From Rhodobacter sp. (lineage in GTDB: Bacteria > Pseudomonadota > Alphaproteobacteria > Rhodobacterales > Rhodobacteraceae), in contig JACKKG010000001.1 in the NCBI GenBank assembly GCA_020637515.1, positions 124,001 to 188,000 of the forward strand: DNA of 64,000 nucleotides, written 5' to 3'. Positions 24,912 through 34,186 of the stretch are shown here, one piece after another. Position 1 is the first letter of the stretch. The number at the start of each line of letters is the position of its first letter. The position numbers and the translations under genes were made by a program. Below the pieces are notes generated by a model. It was not told the DNA's origin, made no database searches, and worked only from the letters and a program-made list of their open reading frames with translations.

Positions 24912-25796
24912 TCAGTAGTTCACGCGCCGTTCGATCCAGCGGAACTGAACCACGGTCAGGACGATGACGATGCCCATCAGGATCACCGATTGCGCGGCCG
25001 ACGACCCCAGGTTGTTGCCGATAAACCCGTCGCGAAAGACCTTGTAGACCAGGATATTGGTGGCCTGCGCCGGGCCGCCCTCGGTGGTGGCGTGGATCAC
25101 GCCGAACGTGTCGAACATCGCGTAGACGATGTTCACGACCATCAGGAAAAAGGTCGTGGGCGACAGAAGCGGAAAGATGATGGTCCAGAACCGCTTTGTC
25201 CGCCCGGCGCCGTCGATGGCGGCGGCTTCGATCAGCGACTGCGGAATGGATTGCAGCCCGGCCAGGAAAAACAGGAAATTGTAGCTGATCTGCTTCCAGG
25301 CGGCGGCCAGAATGACCAGCGCCATCGCGTCGCCCGCGTGCAACCGGTGGTTCCAGTCATAGCCCAGCATCTCCAGCATGTAGGGCAAGATGCCGACCGA
25401 CGGGTTGAAGATGAACCACCACAACACCCCGGCCACGGCCGGCGCGACCGCGTAGGGCCAGACCAGAAATGTGGTGTAGAGATCGCGCGAGCGGATCATC
25501 CGGTTCACCATCACCGCGAACAGCAGCGACACCGACAGGCTGAGCAGCGTCGTGCCGATGGCGAAAAGGGCGGTCGTCTTCATCGAATCGACATAGGTCG
25601 GATCGGCGAAGAGACGCTCGAAATTGCGAAACCAGACAAATGTGGTGCGCAGCCCGAACGGGTCCTGGCGCAACAGGGACTGCCAAAGCGCCTGGCTGGC
25701 TGGCCAGACAAAGAAGATCAGCGTGATGATCACCTGGGGCGCCAGCAGGGCATAAGGCAACCACCGGCTGGAAAAGGTCATGCGCTTGGTCTGCAT
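24912..25796 (-). CDS. ugpA: sn-glycerol-3-phosphate ABC transporter permease
   Basis: A 294-aa permease with six predicted helices and an EAA loop (LIEAAAIDGAGRTKRFW). It forms the heterodimeric channel with UgpE. The N-terminus MQTKRMTFSSRWLPYALLAP fits UgpA. It is preceded by ugpB with a 69-bp gap. Confidence 0.88.
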   Translation of the reverse strand: MQTKRMTFSSRWLPYALLAPQVIITLIFFVWPASQALWQSLLRQDPFGLRTTFVWFRNFERLFADPTYVDSMKTTALFAIGTTLLSLSVSLLFAVMVNRMIRSRDLYTTFLVWPYAVAPAVAGVLWWFIFNPSVGILPYMLEMLGYDWNHRLHAGDAMALVILAAAWKQISYNFLFFLAGLQSIPQSLIEAAAIDGAGRTKRFWTIIFPLLSPTTFFLMVVNIVYAMFDTFGVIHATTEGGPAQATNILVYKVFRDGFIGNNLGSSAAQSVILMGIVIVLTVVQFRWIERRVNY

Positions 25797-25865
25797 CCCG
25801 GGCTCCGGACAGGGCGGTGCAGGATGGGCGGGGACCGCCCATCCTGCGGTGTCGCGGTCGTCAGA

Positions 25866-27188
25866 TCACTGCATCGTCGCCTGGAAGTCGCGCAGCAGGG
25901 CATCCCCGCGCGAGACGACGTTGTCCGCCGCCTGCTGGGCGGTTTCGGCGCCGGTGATCATCGCCTCCATCTCCTCCGAGATGACATCGCGGATCTGCAC
26001 GAAGTTGCCGAACCGCAGGCCGCGCGAATTCTCGGTCGGCGGGTTCAGGTTCATCTGCTGGATCGAGATGTCGGCACCCGGGTTGGCGTCGTAGTAGCCC
26101 TGCTCGCGGGTCAGGTCATAGGCCGCCTGGGTGATCGGCAGATAGCCCGTGTTCTGGTGCCACCAGGCTTGCTGCTCGGGCTGCGAGAGGAACTCGAAGA
26201 AGCGCGCAACGCCCTCGTATTGGGCCTGGGACTGTCCGGTGAGAACCCACAGCGTCGCCCCGCCGATGATCGAATTCTGCGGCGCGCCCGCCACGTCGTC
26301 GTAATAGGGCATCATGCCGTAACCGACGTTGAAGGTGGCGTTCGACAGAACGCCCGCGCGCCCGGCCGAGCTTTCCATCATCATCGCGCATTCGCCCGAA
26401 TAGAACTTGGGTCCCGCGTCCGGACCCGCACCGCCGCCTGCCCAGCTGAACACGCCTTCGGACTGCCAGCGCGCCAGGTTTTCCCAATGGCGGATCAGGG
26501 GCGCCTGCTGGTTCAGCACCAGTTCGGTGTCGAACCCGGCAAAGCCGTTCTGCTGCGTGGCCAGGGGCAGGTTGTGCCAGGCCAGGAAGTTCTCAAGATG
26601 CACCCAGCTGGGCCAGCGGGTGGTGAAGCCGCAGCTTGCCGCGCCCGAACTGATGATCTGGCGCGACATGGTTTCCATGTCGGCCCAGGTGCGCGGCGGC
26701 GTGTTCGGGTCCAGACCGGCGGCCGCGAAGATGTCCTTGTTGTAATACAGGATCGGCGTGGACGAATTGAACGGGAAGGACAGCATGTTGCCGTCGGGGT
26801 CGGTGTAATAGCCGACGACGGCCGGCAGATAGGCCGCGGGGTCGAAATTCGCGTGGTGGTCGGCCATCAGCTGATAGATCGGATACACCGCGCCCTCGGC
26901 CGCCATCATGGTGCCGGTGCCGACCTCGAACACCTGCACGATGGCGGGTTGCTCACCGGCGCGGAACGCGGCGATCGCGCCGTTCATGGTTTCCGCGTAG
27001 GTGCCGCGAAAGCTGGGCACGACGACGTAATCGGACTGGCTGGCGTTGAAATTGGCCGCGATCTCCTCGACCAGTTCGCCCAGCCGGCCGCCCATCGCGT
27101 GCCACCACTGGATTTCGGTCTGCGCCGAGGCCGCGGCGGGCGCCACGAGCGCCAGCGCGGTCGCGGCCAGAAGGCTGTGTTTGAACAT
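25866..27188 (-). CDS. ugpB: sn-glycerol-3-phosphate periplasmic binding protein
   Basis: The start is set at the second ATG (MFKHSLLAATALALVAPAAASA), which has GGGGG five bases upstream, rather than at 27200. The 440-aa length matches UgpB. Following the signal peptide, TEIQWWHAMGG and the central region (YYNKDIFAAAGLDPNTPPRTW) are typical of UgpB-like binding proteins. It delivers glycerol-3-phosphate or glycerophosphodiesters to UgpAEC. The usual downstream glycerophosphodiesterase ugpQ is not present here. Confidence 0.9.
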   Translation of the reverse strand: MFKHSLLAATALALVAPAAASAQTEIQWWHAMGGRLGELVEEIAANFNASQSDYVVVPSFRGTYAETMNGAIAAFRAGEQPAIVQVFEVGTGTMMAAEGAVYPIYQLMADHHANFDPAAYLPAVVGYYTDPDGNMLSFPFNSSTPILYYNKDIFAAAGLDPNTPPRTWADMETMSRQIISSGAASCGFTTRWPSWVHLENFLAWHNLPLATQQNGFAGFDTELVLNQQAPLIRHWENLARWQSEGVFSWAGGGAGPDAGPKFYSGECAMMMESSAGRAGVLSNATFNVGYGMMPYYDDVAGAPQNSIIGGATLWVLTGQSQAQYEGVARFFEFLSQPEQQAWWHQNTGYLPITQAAYDLTREQGYYDANPGADISIQQMNLNPPTENSRGLRFGNFVQIRDVISEEMEAMITGAETAQQAADNVVSRGDALLRDFQATMQ

Positions 27189-27284
27189 GAAAACCCCCAT
27201 TGGTTGTATCGTCTGTCATTGCGCACAAAGGCGAAATACCGCGCCGGACGAGCAGACCGGCGCGAATTTCTGCACTTTGATGCG

Positions 27285-27315
27285 ATAATATTCGTTTGTG
27301 AAGCCTGTATGTCAG
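27285..27315 (-). promoter_or_regulatory. Possible ugpB promoter
   Basis: Read on the minus strand, CTGACA (27310-27315) and TATTAT (27285-27290) are 19 bp apart in a locally AT-rich stretch, about 97 bp before ugpB. No clear Pho box was recognised. Confidence 0.3.
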
Positions 27316-27397
27316 TGCGCGAACATTTTTACCGTCGACTCAAAAGAAAAGGCGCGACCCCTGAGGCCGCGCCCATCCTGCCGTCCGATCCGGGGCC

Positions 27398-28207
27398 TCA
27401 GCCCTGGTAATCCGTCCCCGGTGCGCGCACATAACGCAGCCCGCGCGGCCCCCAGCGTCCCCAGCCCAACAGCTCGGACATGGTGACCGCCGTCAAGCCG
27501 CGCGCCTGGATCCCCTCGATCGCGGCGGGCACGGCGCGGATCGTCGGACCGTGAATGTCATGCGCCAGGATCACCGCGCCCGGGCGCGCGCCGCGCACCA
27601 TGCGCTGCGACACCACGCTCACCCCGGGGCGGCGCCAGTCCTCGGGATCGACCGACCACACCACGGTGGTCAGCGCGCGCTGGTCGTGCAGCATCTGCAT
27701 CTGCCGATGGGTAAAGGCGCCATAGGGCGGGCGCATGGTCACCGGCAGCGCGCCGACGGTGTTCCAGACGACCTCTTGCGTGCGGTCGATCTCGCGCAGG
27801 ACCGAGGCATCCCCCAGCCGCGACAGCACCGGGTGCGACCAGCTGTGATTGCCGATCTCGTGCCCCTCGGCAACGATGCGATGCAGGATTTCGGGGTAGC
27901 GCCGGGCGTTCTGGCCGATGACGTAAAAGGTCGCCTTGGCCCGGTAATGCGCCAGGATATCCAGCAGCATCGGCGTCAACGTCGGATGCGGGCCGTCGTC
28001 AAAGGTCAGCGCGACCCGCGGCGCATTGGTCTGGACATGCGTCAGCGACACCACGTCGTGACCCCGCGCCAGGCGCGGAACCGGCGGGTTGGGCACGGCA
28101 GGAACCGTCTGGGCCCCGGCGGATGAAACGGATCCCGACAACGCCGCGCCCCCCAGGCACGCCGCAGCCAGGCCGGACAGCAATGTCCGGCGATCAAGAT
28201 TGGTCAC
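27398..28207 (-). CDS. Polysaccharide deacetylase (NodB-homology) family protein
   Basis: A 269-aa exported protein. The N-terminus MTNLDRRTLLSGLAAACLGG carries an RR pair and a hydrophobic stretch, suggesting Sec or Tat export. The NodB domain (about 60-245) has motif 1 TFDDGPH, motif 2 HSWSHP (zinc histidines), motif 3 RPPYGA and a late DIHGPT. Carbohydrate esterase 4 enzymes remove acetyl groups from peptidoglycan or other N-acetylated glycans; the substrate is not evident. It stands alone between the ugp operon and a polyamine-type cluster. Confidence 0.85.
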   Translation of the reverse strand: MTNLDRRTLLSGLAAACLGGAALSGSVSSAGAQTVPAVPNPPVPRLARGHDVVSLTHVQTNAPRVALTFDDGPHPTLTPMLLDILAHYRAKATFYVIGQNARRYPEILHRIVAEGHEIGNHSWSHPVLSRLGDASVLREIDRTQEVVWNTVGALPVTMRPPYGAFTHRQMQMLHDQRALTTVVWSVDPEDWRRPGVSVVSQRMVRGARPGAVILAHDIHGPTIRAVPAAIEGIQARGLTAVTMSELLGWGRWGPRGLRYVRAPGTDYQG

Positions 28208-28465
28208 ACTGTCCCCCGACAGTTGTGTTGGCAGCTACCAAAGTCCTAGGCGCAGCACGAAAGCGCGAAAAGGTGAATCTCCCCATGGGCTTGCCGTGGC
28301 AGTGGGTTGCGGCACGAAAACCACAGCGCGGCGCGGATTCGGCGCGTGGTCGGCGGCACCCCGCGCTGTCAGCCGGGAGCCCCTTGGCCGCAAAGCGCGG
28401 ATGTTCGCGCCAGGGTTGCGCACCCGGCGCAAGACACCGCGAACCGGAGGCGAATCATGCCGTCG

Positions 28466-29767
28466 TCACAACCTGTCGCGCAACGAGAACCACAGCATCG
28501 CCGCCACCATCAGCGGCCAACGCAACGTCGCGCCGCCCGGAAACTGCGGGCTGGGAACCGAGGCCATGACGTCAAACCGCTCGGCCTGCCCGGCGATCGC
28601 TTCGGCCATCAGCTTGCCGCCCAGCGTTCCCATCGCCACGCCGTGCCCGGAAAACCCCGAGGCCGACAGCACGTTCCCCGCCAGCCGCGCAAAATACGGC
28701 ATCCGGTTGTAGGCGATCCCCAGCGTGCCGCCCCAGGCGTGGGTGATCTCGATCCCCTTGAGCTGGGGAAAGATCGCCTCCATCGGCGCGCGGACCTTGG
28801 CGGCGATGTCCTTGGGAAAGGCATAACCATAGGACTCGCCACCACCGAACAGCAGGCGGTTGTCGTCGGAAAAGCGGAAATAATTGATGACGAATTTCGA
28901 ATCCGCCACCGCGTGATTGCCGCGGATGACGTGGTTGCGCTCGGCCTCGGTCATCGGGCGGGTGGCGGCGATGAAGTTGTTGATTGGCATCACGCGCGAT
29001 GCCAGCGCGGGCTCGATCCGGCCGGCGTAACCGTTGAGACCCAGCGCGACGAACCGCGCGGTGATCTGCGCGGCATCGGTGTGAACGCGCGCGGGGTCGG
29101 CCTTTGTCAGCGCGACCACGCGCGCGCCCTCGTAGATGCGCACGCCCGCGGCCTGGGCGGCCCGCGCCAGCCCCAACGCGTAGCGCAGCGGGTGCAGATG
29201 CCCGCCCCCCATGTCGATATCGCCGCCGTGATAGACCGGCGAACCGACCAGCGCCCGCATCTGCGCCCGGTCCAGCGGCCGGATCTGGTGATAGTCGTAG
29301 TCCCGCGCCAGCTTTTCGGCATAGGCGTGGAACTCGGGCACATAGCGCGCGCGATGCGCGGCGTGGATGATTCCGGGTGCATAGCCGGCCTCGGGCGCGT
29401 GGCGGGCCGCCAGATCGCGCGTCACGGCGACCGAGTCCAGCGACAGGTCCCACAGCGCGCGCGCCACGGTCCGCCCGACCATCCCCTCGAGCGCGCCCTG
29501 GTCCAGCCGCTGCCCGGTGCCCACCTGCCCGCCGTTGCGACCTGAGGCGCCGAAGCCGACGCGCTGCGCCTCCAGCACGATCACGTCATAGCCTCGCTCG
29601 GCCAGATGCAGCGCCGCACTGAGCCCGGTGAACCCGGCGCCCACGACGCAGACATCGCACGACAGCGCCCCGATGGCGGCCGGAAACGGCGGCAGCATGT
29701 CGGCGCTGGCGGCATACCAGCTGTCAGGGTAGGTGCCGGGGCGGTCGTTCGCAGTCAACAGGTCCAT
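28466..29767 (-). CDS. puuB: FAD-dependent amine oxidoreductase, gamma-glutamylputrescine oxidase-like
   Basis: A 433-aa protein starting MDLLTANDRPGTYPDSWYA; the frame extends to 29824 but this start fits homologues. The FAD-binding VVGAGFTGLSAALHLAERG (near residue 38) identifies a DAO-type flavoprotein. SWYAAS near the N-terminus and GRNGGQVGTGQR match PuuB/OrdL proteins. It probably oxidises a polyamine-derived amine. It lies 16 bp after the class III aminotransferase, forming a catabolic pair; the substrate is inferred. Confidence 0.75.
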   Translation of the reverse strand: MDLLTANDRPGTYPDSWYAASADMLPPFPAAIGALSCDVCVVGAGFTGLSAALHLAERGYDVIVLEAQRVGFGASGRNGGQVGTGQRLDQGALEGMVGRTVARALWDLSLDSVAVTRDLAARHAPEAGYAPGIIHAAHRARYVPEFHAYAEKLARDYDYHQIRPLDRAQMRALVGSPVYHGGDIDMGGGHLHPLRYALGLARAAQAAGVRIYEGARVVALTKADPARVHTDAAQITARFVALGLNGYAGRIEPALASRVMPINNFIAATRPMTEAERNHVIRGNHAVADSKFVINYFRFSDDNRLLFGGGESYGYAFPKDIAAKVRAPMEAIFPQLKGIEITHAWGGTLGIAYNRMPYFARLAGNVLSASGFSGHGVAMGTLGGKLMAEAIAGQAERFDVMASVPSPQFPGGATLRWPLMVAAMLWFSLRDRL

Positions 29768-29783
29768 GGCGCGGGTCCCCGGC

Positions 29784-31178
29784 TCACTCGGCCACCAGCA
29801 TCCCCTCGGCCTTGAGCTGGGCATAGGCTTCGTCCAGGGCCTTGGTTGCGCGGTCGATCAGAATGTCGATCTCGTCGGGGGTCATGACCAGCGGCGGGGC
29901 GATGATCATGCGGTCATAGACATGGCGCATGATGACGTTGTTGGCAAAGCAGCGCTCGCGGGTGATCAGCCCCGCCGCGCCCTGCTCGCCGGCGAAGCGG
30001 GCGCGCCGCCCCTTCACCGGGGTCAGCGCCAGCGACCCCATCATCCCCACCAGCGCGGTCTCGCCCACCAGCGGGTGATCCGCCAGCGCGTGCCAACGCG
30101 CCGCCAGATGCGGGTGCGCCACGTCGCGCACATGCTCGACGACGCCCTCGTCCTCCATGATGCGCAGGTTCTCCAACGCCACGGCGGCGGCAACCGGGTG
30201 GCCGGAATAGGTGTAGCCGTGGTTGAATTCGTCGGACGCGATGACGGCCGCAACCTCGTCGCAGACGATCGACCCGCCGATCGGCGCATAGCCCGAACTC
30301 AAACCCTTGGCGATGGTCATGATATGCGGGCGGATGCCGAAGGTCTGGCTGCCAAACCAGTTGCCGGTGCGGCCGAATCCGGTGATGACCTCGTCGGCGA
30401 TCAGCAGGATGCCGTATTTGTCCACGATGCGCTGTATCTCGGGCCAATAGGTCGCGGGCGGGATGATGACTCCGCCCGCCCCCTGCACGGGTTCCGCGAT
30501 GAAGGCGCCCACGCGGTCGGCACCGATTTCAAGGATCTTGTCCTCAAGCGCGCGCGCGCGCGCCAGGCCGAAGGCGTCCGGCGTCAGGTCGCCCCCTTCG
30601 AGATACCAATAGGGCTGGTCGATATGCACGATGCCCGGGATCGGCAGGTTGCCCTGCTGATGCATCGGCACCATGCCGCCCAGGCTGGCCCCGCCGATGG
30701 TCGATCCGTGATAGCCGTTCTTGCGGGCGATGATGACGCTGCGCTCGGGCTGGCCCTTCAGCGCCCAGTAATGCCGCACCAGCCGGATGTTGGTATCGTT
30801 CGCCTCGGACCCGGACGAGGCAAAGAACACATGGTTCAGATCCCCCGGCGCCAGGTCGGCGATGCGCGCCGACAGCGCGATGGCGGGCACATGGCTGGTC
30901 TGGAAAAAGGTATTGTAATAGGGCAGTTCCTCGATCTGGCGCGCGGCGGCCTGCGCCAGTTCCTTGCGCCCGTAGCCGATGTTCACGCACCAAAGCCCCG
31001 CCATCCCGTCGATGATCGAGGACCCCTCGCTGTCCGTCAGGTAGACGCCGCTCGCCCGGGTGATGATCCTGGCACCCTTGCGCGCCAGCGCGTCGTTCGT
31101 GGTGAACGGATGCATGTGATGCGCAGCGTCCAGGGCCTGAAGTTCGGCGGTGGGCAGGTGATTGGTGATCTGACGCAT
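29784..31178 (-). CDS. Class III aminotransferase, putrescine/polyamine type
   Basis: A 464-aa PLP enzyme starting MRQITNHLPTAELQALD with AAGGAG upstream; the extension to 31259 is not supported. Key motifs are NGYHGST, EPVQGAGG, DEVITGFGRTG with the cofactor Asp, and the PLP lysine in TIAKGLSSGY. The closest recognisable group is SpuC-like putrescine-pyruvate (omega-amino acid:pyruvate) aminotransferases. With the adjacent oxidase and GntR gene it suggests a polyamine or omega-amine degradation module. Confidence 0.82.
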   Translation of the reverse strand: MRQITNHLPTAELQALDAAHHMHPFTTNDALARKGARIITRASGVYLTDSEGSSIIDGMAGLWCVNIGYGRKELAQAAARQIEELPYYNTFFQTSHVPAIALSARIADLAPGDLNHVFFASSGSEANDTNIRLVRHYWALKGQPERSVIIARKNGYHGSTIGGASLGGMVPMHQQGNLPIPGIVHIDQPYWYLEGGDLTPDAFGLARARALEDKILEIGADRVGAFIAEPVQGAGGVIIPPATYWPEIQRIVDKYGILLIADEVITGFGRTGNWFGSQTFGIRPHIMTIAKGLSSGYAPIGGSIVCDEVAAVIASDEFNHGYTYSGHPVAAAVALENLRIMEDEGVVEHVRDVAHPHLAARWHALADHPLVGETALVGMMGSLALTPVKGRRARFAGEQGAAGLITRERCFANNVIMRHVYDRMIIAPPLVMTPDEIDILIDRATKALDEAYAQLKAEGMLVAE

Positions 31179-31274
31179 GGCAATGGCTCCTTCTTGCCCC
31201 GGCAGGCGGGGCCCCCCGGGGATTCGCCCCAACCTACGCCCGCCCGCGCCCGGCCGCAACGTAATTTGATCAAA

Positions 31275-32027
31275 TTAATCCCGCCCCCGGCCCTTCTTTG
31301 TGCCGCAAATATCCTGGGGGGTGAGGCCGTCAGGCCGAGGGGGGCAACGCCCCCTGCCCGCCCGCAACAGCGCCTGGTGCAGATCGGCGCGCACCCGGTC
31401 GATCCCCTGGCGAATGTCGCCCTCGATCGCGGACACCAGCGCGCGCCCGTCGCCCGCCCGCATCGCCGACAGGGCCTCCTTGTGCAAATCGGGCCCGATC
31501 GCTCCGTCCGAGGTCATCACCACCCGCAGCGACGGCGCAAAGCGCAACCAGAGCGATTGCGTGAGCGAGGTCAGAATCGGGGCCCCGGCCACATCATACA
31601 GCGCGAAGTGAAAGCGATAGTTCCCGGCCAGATAGCCGCGTGTCTCGCCCGCGGCGATGGCGACGTCCAGCGCCTGGTCCAGCGATTCGATCCGGTCGAT
31701 GTCAGCCGGGGTCAGCCGTTCCATGGCCAGGGCGGCCAGCCGCGGCTCCAGCGCCAGACGCGCAAAGGCCAGCTCCTCGACTTGCGAAGGGGTCAACCTG
31801 GGCACCGAGACGCGGCGATTTTCGTGCAGGATCAGCGCGCCCTCGGCGGTCAGGCGGCGAATCGCCTCGCGCACGGGGGTCATGCCCGCGCCCAGCGTTG
31901 CGGTGATGCCCTGGATCGTCACCTTCTGGCCTGGCTCCAGTTCGCCGAACATCACCATGTCGCGCAGCCGCCGATAGGTGGCCTCGTGCTCGGGCAGCTT
32001 GCCGGGGGCGTGATCGGTCGGGGCCAT
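31275..32027 (-). CDS. GntR-family (FCD-type) regulator of the polyamine cluster
   Basis: A 250-aa regulator: winged helix at about 18-80 (IQGITATLGAGMTPVREAIRRLTAEG) and an FCD domain at about 90-222 with NYRFHFALY. It is upstream and on the same strand as the aminotransferase and oxidase genes, the likely targets. The last 26 residues or so (RGRCPPRPDGLTPQDICGTK...) are encoded by a copy of the dispersed repeat, so the natural end was probably near LLRAG. The other GntR gene of this window ends before its repeat copy. Confidence 0.87.
   Translation of the reverse strand: MAPTDHAPGKLPEHEATYRRLRDMVMFGELEPGQKVTIQGITATLGAGMTPVREAIRRLTAEGALILHENRRVSVPRLTPSQVEELAFARLALEPRLAALAMERLTPADIDRIESLDQALDVAIAAGETRGYLAGNYRFHFALYDVAGAPILTSLTQSLWLRFAPSLRVVMTSDGAIGPDLHKEALSAMRAGDGRALVSAIEGDIRQGIDRVRADLHQALLRAGRGRCPPRPDGLTPQDICGTKKGRGRD
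31295..31355. repeat. Dispersed repeat, copy B (inside the GntR coding end)
   Basis: The head TCTTTGTGCCGCAAATATCC is followed by TGGGGGGTG and a hairpin AGGGGGGC/GCCCCCT (31338-31355, one bulged base). Here the repeat lies within the 3' end of a coding sequence, unlike copies A and C. Confidence 0.7.
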
Positions 32028-32094
32028 GGAACCTGCGCGGAAATCTGATCAAATCCCGCCCTAGATAGACCAGTCGGGGGCCCTTTGCCTAGCG

Positions 32095-33522
32095 TCAACC
32101 GGCCTGCCGGGCCAGCAGCGCCCCGCCCGCGTCGCGCGACAGGCGCGCGAAATAGGGCACCGACAGCAAGGCGACCAACGCGACCAGCACAAAGACCGGC
32201 GCGAATTCGGTCGCGCTCAGGGTGGCGCTGCCCGTCCAGGCCTGCGCCCCCGACAGGCCGAACGCCGCCAGCGTGATGCCGACCGACCGCGCCAGTTGTT
32301 GCGCGACCGAGTTGAACGAGGTCGCGGAGCTCATCCGCTCGGCGGCGACATCGGAATAGGCCATCGCGTTGATCGCGGTGAACTGCAACGACCAGCCGAC
32401 GCCCGCCACGAACAGCGGTAGCACCACCAGCGGCCAGGGCGTGGTCGCGCTGAATGCCATCGGCAGCAGCATCAGCACCGAGGCCAGAATCCCGTTCACC
32501 ACCAGCACGCGGCGAAAACCGAAGCGGTCGAGAATCGGCTTGGCCGTGAACTTCATCGCCATCGCCCCCGCGCCCGAGGCAAAGGTCAGCGCCCCCGACT
32601 GGAACGGGGTCATCCCGAACGCCAGTTGGAACAGCAAGGGCAACAGAAAGGGCCGCGCCCCCGCGCCGACGCGAAAGAACGTGCCCCCCAGGGCGGCGAT
32701 GCGAAAGGTCGGGATCCGCAACAGCGTCAGGTCGATCAGGGGCGCCGCGACCCGACGCGCGTGTCGCGCATAGGCCAGCACCAGCGCCAGACCGCCCAGC
32801 GTGAAGACCGCGCTCCACAGGGGTTGGGCCAGGCCCAGACCGGCCAACGTGATGCCCGTCAGAAAGGCCGCCAGACCCGGCCCCAGCAGCGCAAAGCCGA
32901 CGGCATCGAACGCGCGGACGTCGTCCGAGCGGATCGTCGGGATGAACAGCGTGACCAGCACCAGGCCGGCGAGGGCAATGGGGATGTTGATCCAGAAGAT
33001 CCAGCGCCAGCTCCAGTAGGTGGTGATGAACCCGCCCAGCAGCGGGCCCAGCACCGGGCCCACCAGCGCCGGCACCGTCAGCCAGGCCAGGGCCGAGACC
33101 AGGTCCGATTTCGCCGTGGTGCGCAGCACGATCAGGCGCCCAACCGGCACCATCATCGAGCCGCCGATCCCCTGCAACACCCGGGCCGCGATCAACGCCT
33201 CCATGCTCGAGGACATCCCGCAGGCAATGGACCCGGCGGCAAAGACGGTGATCGCCCAACGAAACACGCGCCGCGCCCCGAACCGGTCCGCCGCCCAACC
33301 CGAGGCCGGGATGAAGATGGCCAGCGCCAGCAGATACGAGGTCATCGCCAGTTTCAGATGGATGGGCGAGGTGCCGAGGTCGCGCGCGATTTCGGGCAGC
33401 GCGGTGGCGATGACGCTGGCGTCCAGCGTTTCCAGCAGCAGCGCCACGGCCACGATCAGGGGCATCGCCCGCGCGCGCAGCATCGCCCGCATCCCGATGT
33501 CGCGGTTCCGCGCCGGGCTCAT
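32095..33522 (-). CDS. MFS transporter, DHA2-type multidrug efflux pump
   Basis: About 475 aa from ATG 33522 (MSPARNRDIGMRAML...); starts at 33492 and 33609 are alternatives. Fourteen hydrophobic segments, the DHA2 N-terminal motif LETLDASVIATALP (conserved D at TM1), GWAADRFGARRVF between TM2 and TM3, and LGPLLGGFITTYWSWRWIFWINIP (antiporter motif C region) identify the subfamily. These proton antiporters export drugs or metabolites. The gene is monocistronic, with a small palindrome upstream that may be a repressor site; no regulator gene is adjacent. Confidence 0.85.
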   Translation of the reverse strand: MSPARNRDIGMRAMLRARAMPLIVAVALLLETLDASVIATALPEIARDLGTSPIHLKLAMTSYLLALAIFIPASGWAADRFGARRVFRWAITVFAAGSIACGMSSSMEALIAARVLQGIGGSMMVPVGRLIVLRTTAKSDLVSALAWLTVPALVGPVLGPLLGGFITTYWSWRWIFWINIPIALAGLVLVTLFIPTIRSDDVRAFDAVGFALLGPGLAAFLTGITLAGLGLAQPLWSAVFTLGGLALVLAYARHARRVAAPLIDLTLLRIPTFRIAALGGTFFRVGAGARPFLLPLLFQLAFGMTPFQSGALTFASGAGAMAMKFTAKPILDRFGFRRVLVVNGILASVLMLLPMAFSATTPWPLVVLPLFVAGVGWSLQFTAINAMAYSDVAAERMSSATSFNSVAQQLARSVGITLAAFGLSGAQAWTGSATLSATEFAPVFVLVALVALLSVPYFARLSRDAGGALLARQAG

Positions 33523-33577
33523 GCGCGGCGGATCGAGGAGAGACGGGGAACGATCACGGTGGCGGACTCCTTCCCCG

Positions 33578-33596
33578 GCAACATATTGCACATGTG
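33578..33596. promoter_or_regulatory. Palindromic motif upstream of the efflux gene
   Basis: GCAACATATTGC (33578-33589) has inverted GCAA/TTGC ends and is joined to CACATGTG (33589-33596), a perfect palindrome. The pair lies 56 bp before the efflux gene start in an otherwise GC-rich gap, so it is a possible operator; no partner repressor is known. Confidence 0.3.
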
Positions 33597-33621
33597 AAAG
33601 AGGGGTCAAGCCCCGGCCCGC

Positions 33622-33996
33622 TCAGCCCTCGGGGTAGCTGGCGCGGCACTGTGCCTGCGCCGCCTGCGACCGCCGGTCGGCGGTGGCAAGCTGGCGCTCC
33701 AGCAGCGCGATGCGCTCGCGTTCGAAGCCGCGGTCGATGGGGTGGCGGATCTCGGCGATGTCATAGTCCCAGCGGGTGCAGGTGGTGGTCCCGCCACCCG
33801 GGGCGGCGCAGGGCGTGCTTTCCAGCACCGGCACGCGCACCCGTTCGATCGCATAGCCCCGCGACAGGTTCTGCTGGTGCTCCCGCAAGGCCCGGCGCGT
33901 GTCGCGCGCCTGTTGATCGGCATCGGCCAGGCACAGTTGCAGCGGCGAACACCCGGCCAGCACCAGCAAGAGGATCGTCAGGGTGGCGTGTTTCAT
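33622..33996 (-). CDS. Small lipoprotein (124 aa)
   Basis: The N-terminus MKHATLTILLLVLAGCSPLQ has a lipobox LAGC with the lipidated Cys at position 16. The mature part is mostly helical with many Arg and Gln (QQARDTRRALREHQQNLSRG, later LLERQLATADRRSQAAQAQ) and contains a cysteine pair around PCAAPGGGTTTC. It should reside in the periplasm or inner leaflet of the outer membrane. It lies 4 bp after the Trm112-like gene. The function is unknown. Confidence 0.75.
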   Translation of the reverse strand: MKHATLTILLLVLAGCSPLQLCLADADQQARDTRRALREHQQNLSRGYAIERVRVPVLESTPCAAPGGGTTTCTRWDYDIAEIRHPIDRGFERERIALLERQLATADRRSQAAQAQCRASYPEG

Positions 33997-34000
33997 CGCA

Positions 34001-34186
34001 TCACTCCAGTTCGCGGGCCTCGGACGCGATCATGATGGGGATTCCGTTGCGGATCGGAAAGGCCAGATGGGCCGTGGCCGAGATCAGCTCTTGCGCCGCC
34101 GCGTCGTAGCTGAGCCGCCCCTGCGTCACCGGGCAGACCAGCGATTCCAGCATGTGGCGGTCGGTTTCGCCGGGGCCGTCGGTCAT
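34001..34186 (-). CDS. Trm112 family protein
   Basis: A 61-aa protein MTDGPGETDRHMLESLVCPV with the conserved LVCPVTQGRL...AFPIRNGIPIMI signature of bacterial Trm112-like proteins. Eukaryotic and archaeal Trm112 activate methyltransferases; bacterial homologues are small partners of unknown enzymes. The single CPVTQG cysteine means the usual zinc site is reduced. It is ATGA-coupled to the LON-domain gene upstream. Confidence 0.9.
   Translation of the reverse strand: MTDGPGETDRHMLESLVCPVTQGRLSYDAAAQELISATAHLAFPIRNGIPIMIASEARELE

Noticed and set aside
24876..27410. An 844-aa open frame on the plus strand
   Set aside because: It is the shadow of the ugpBA genes and has a random-like composition.
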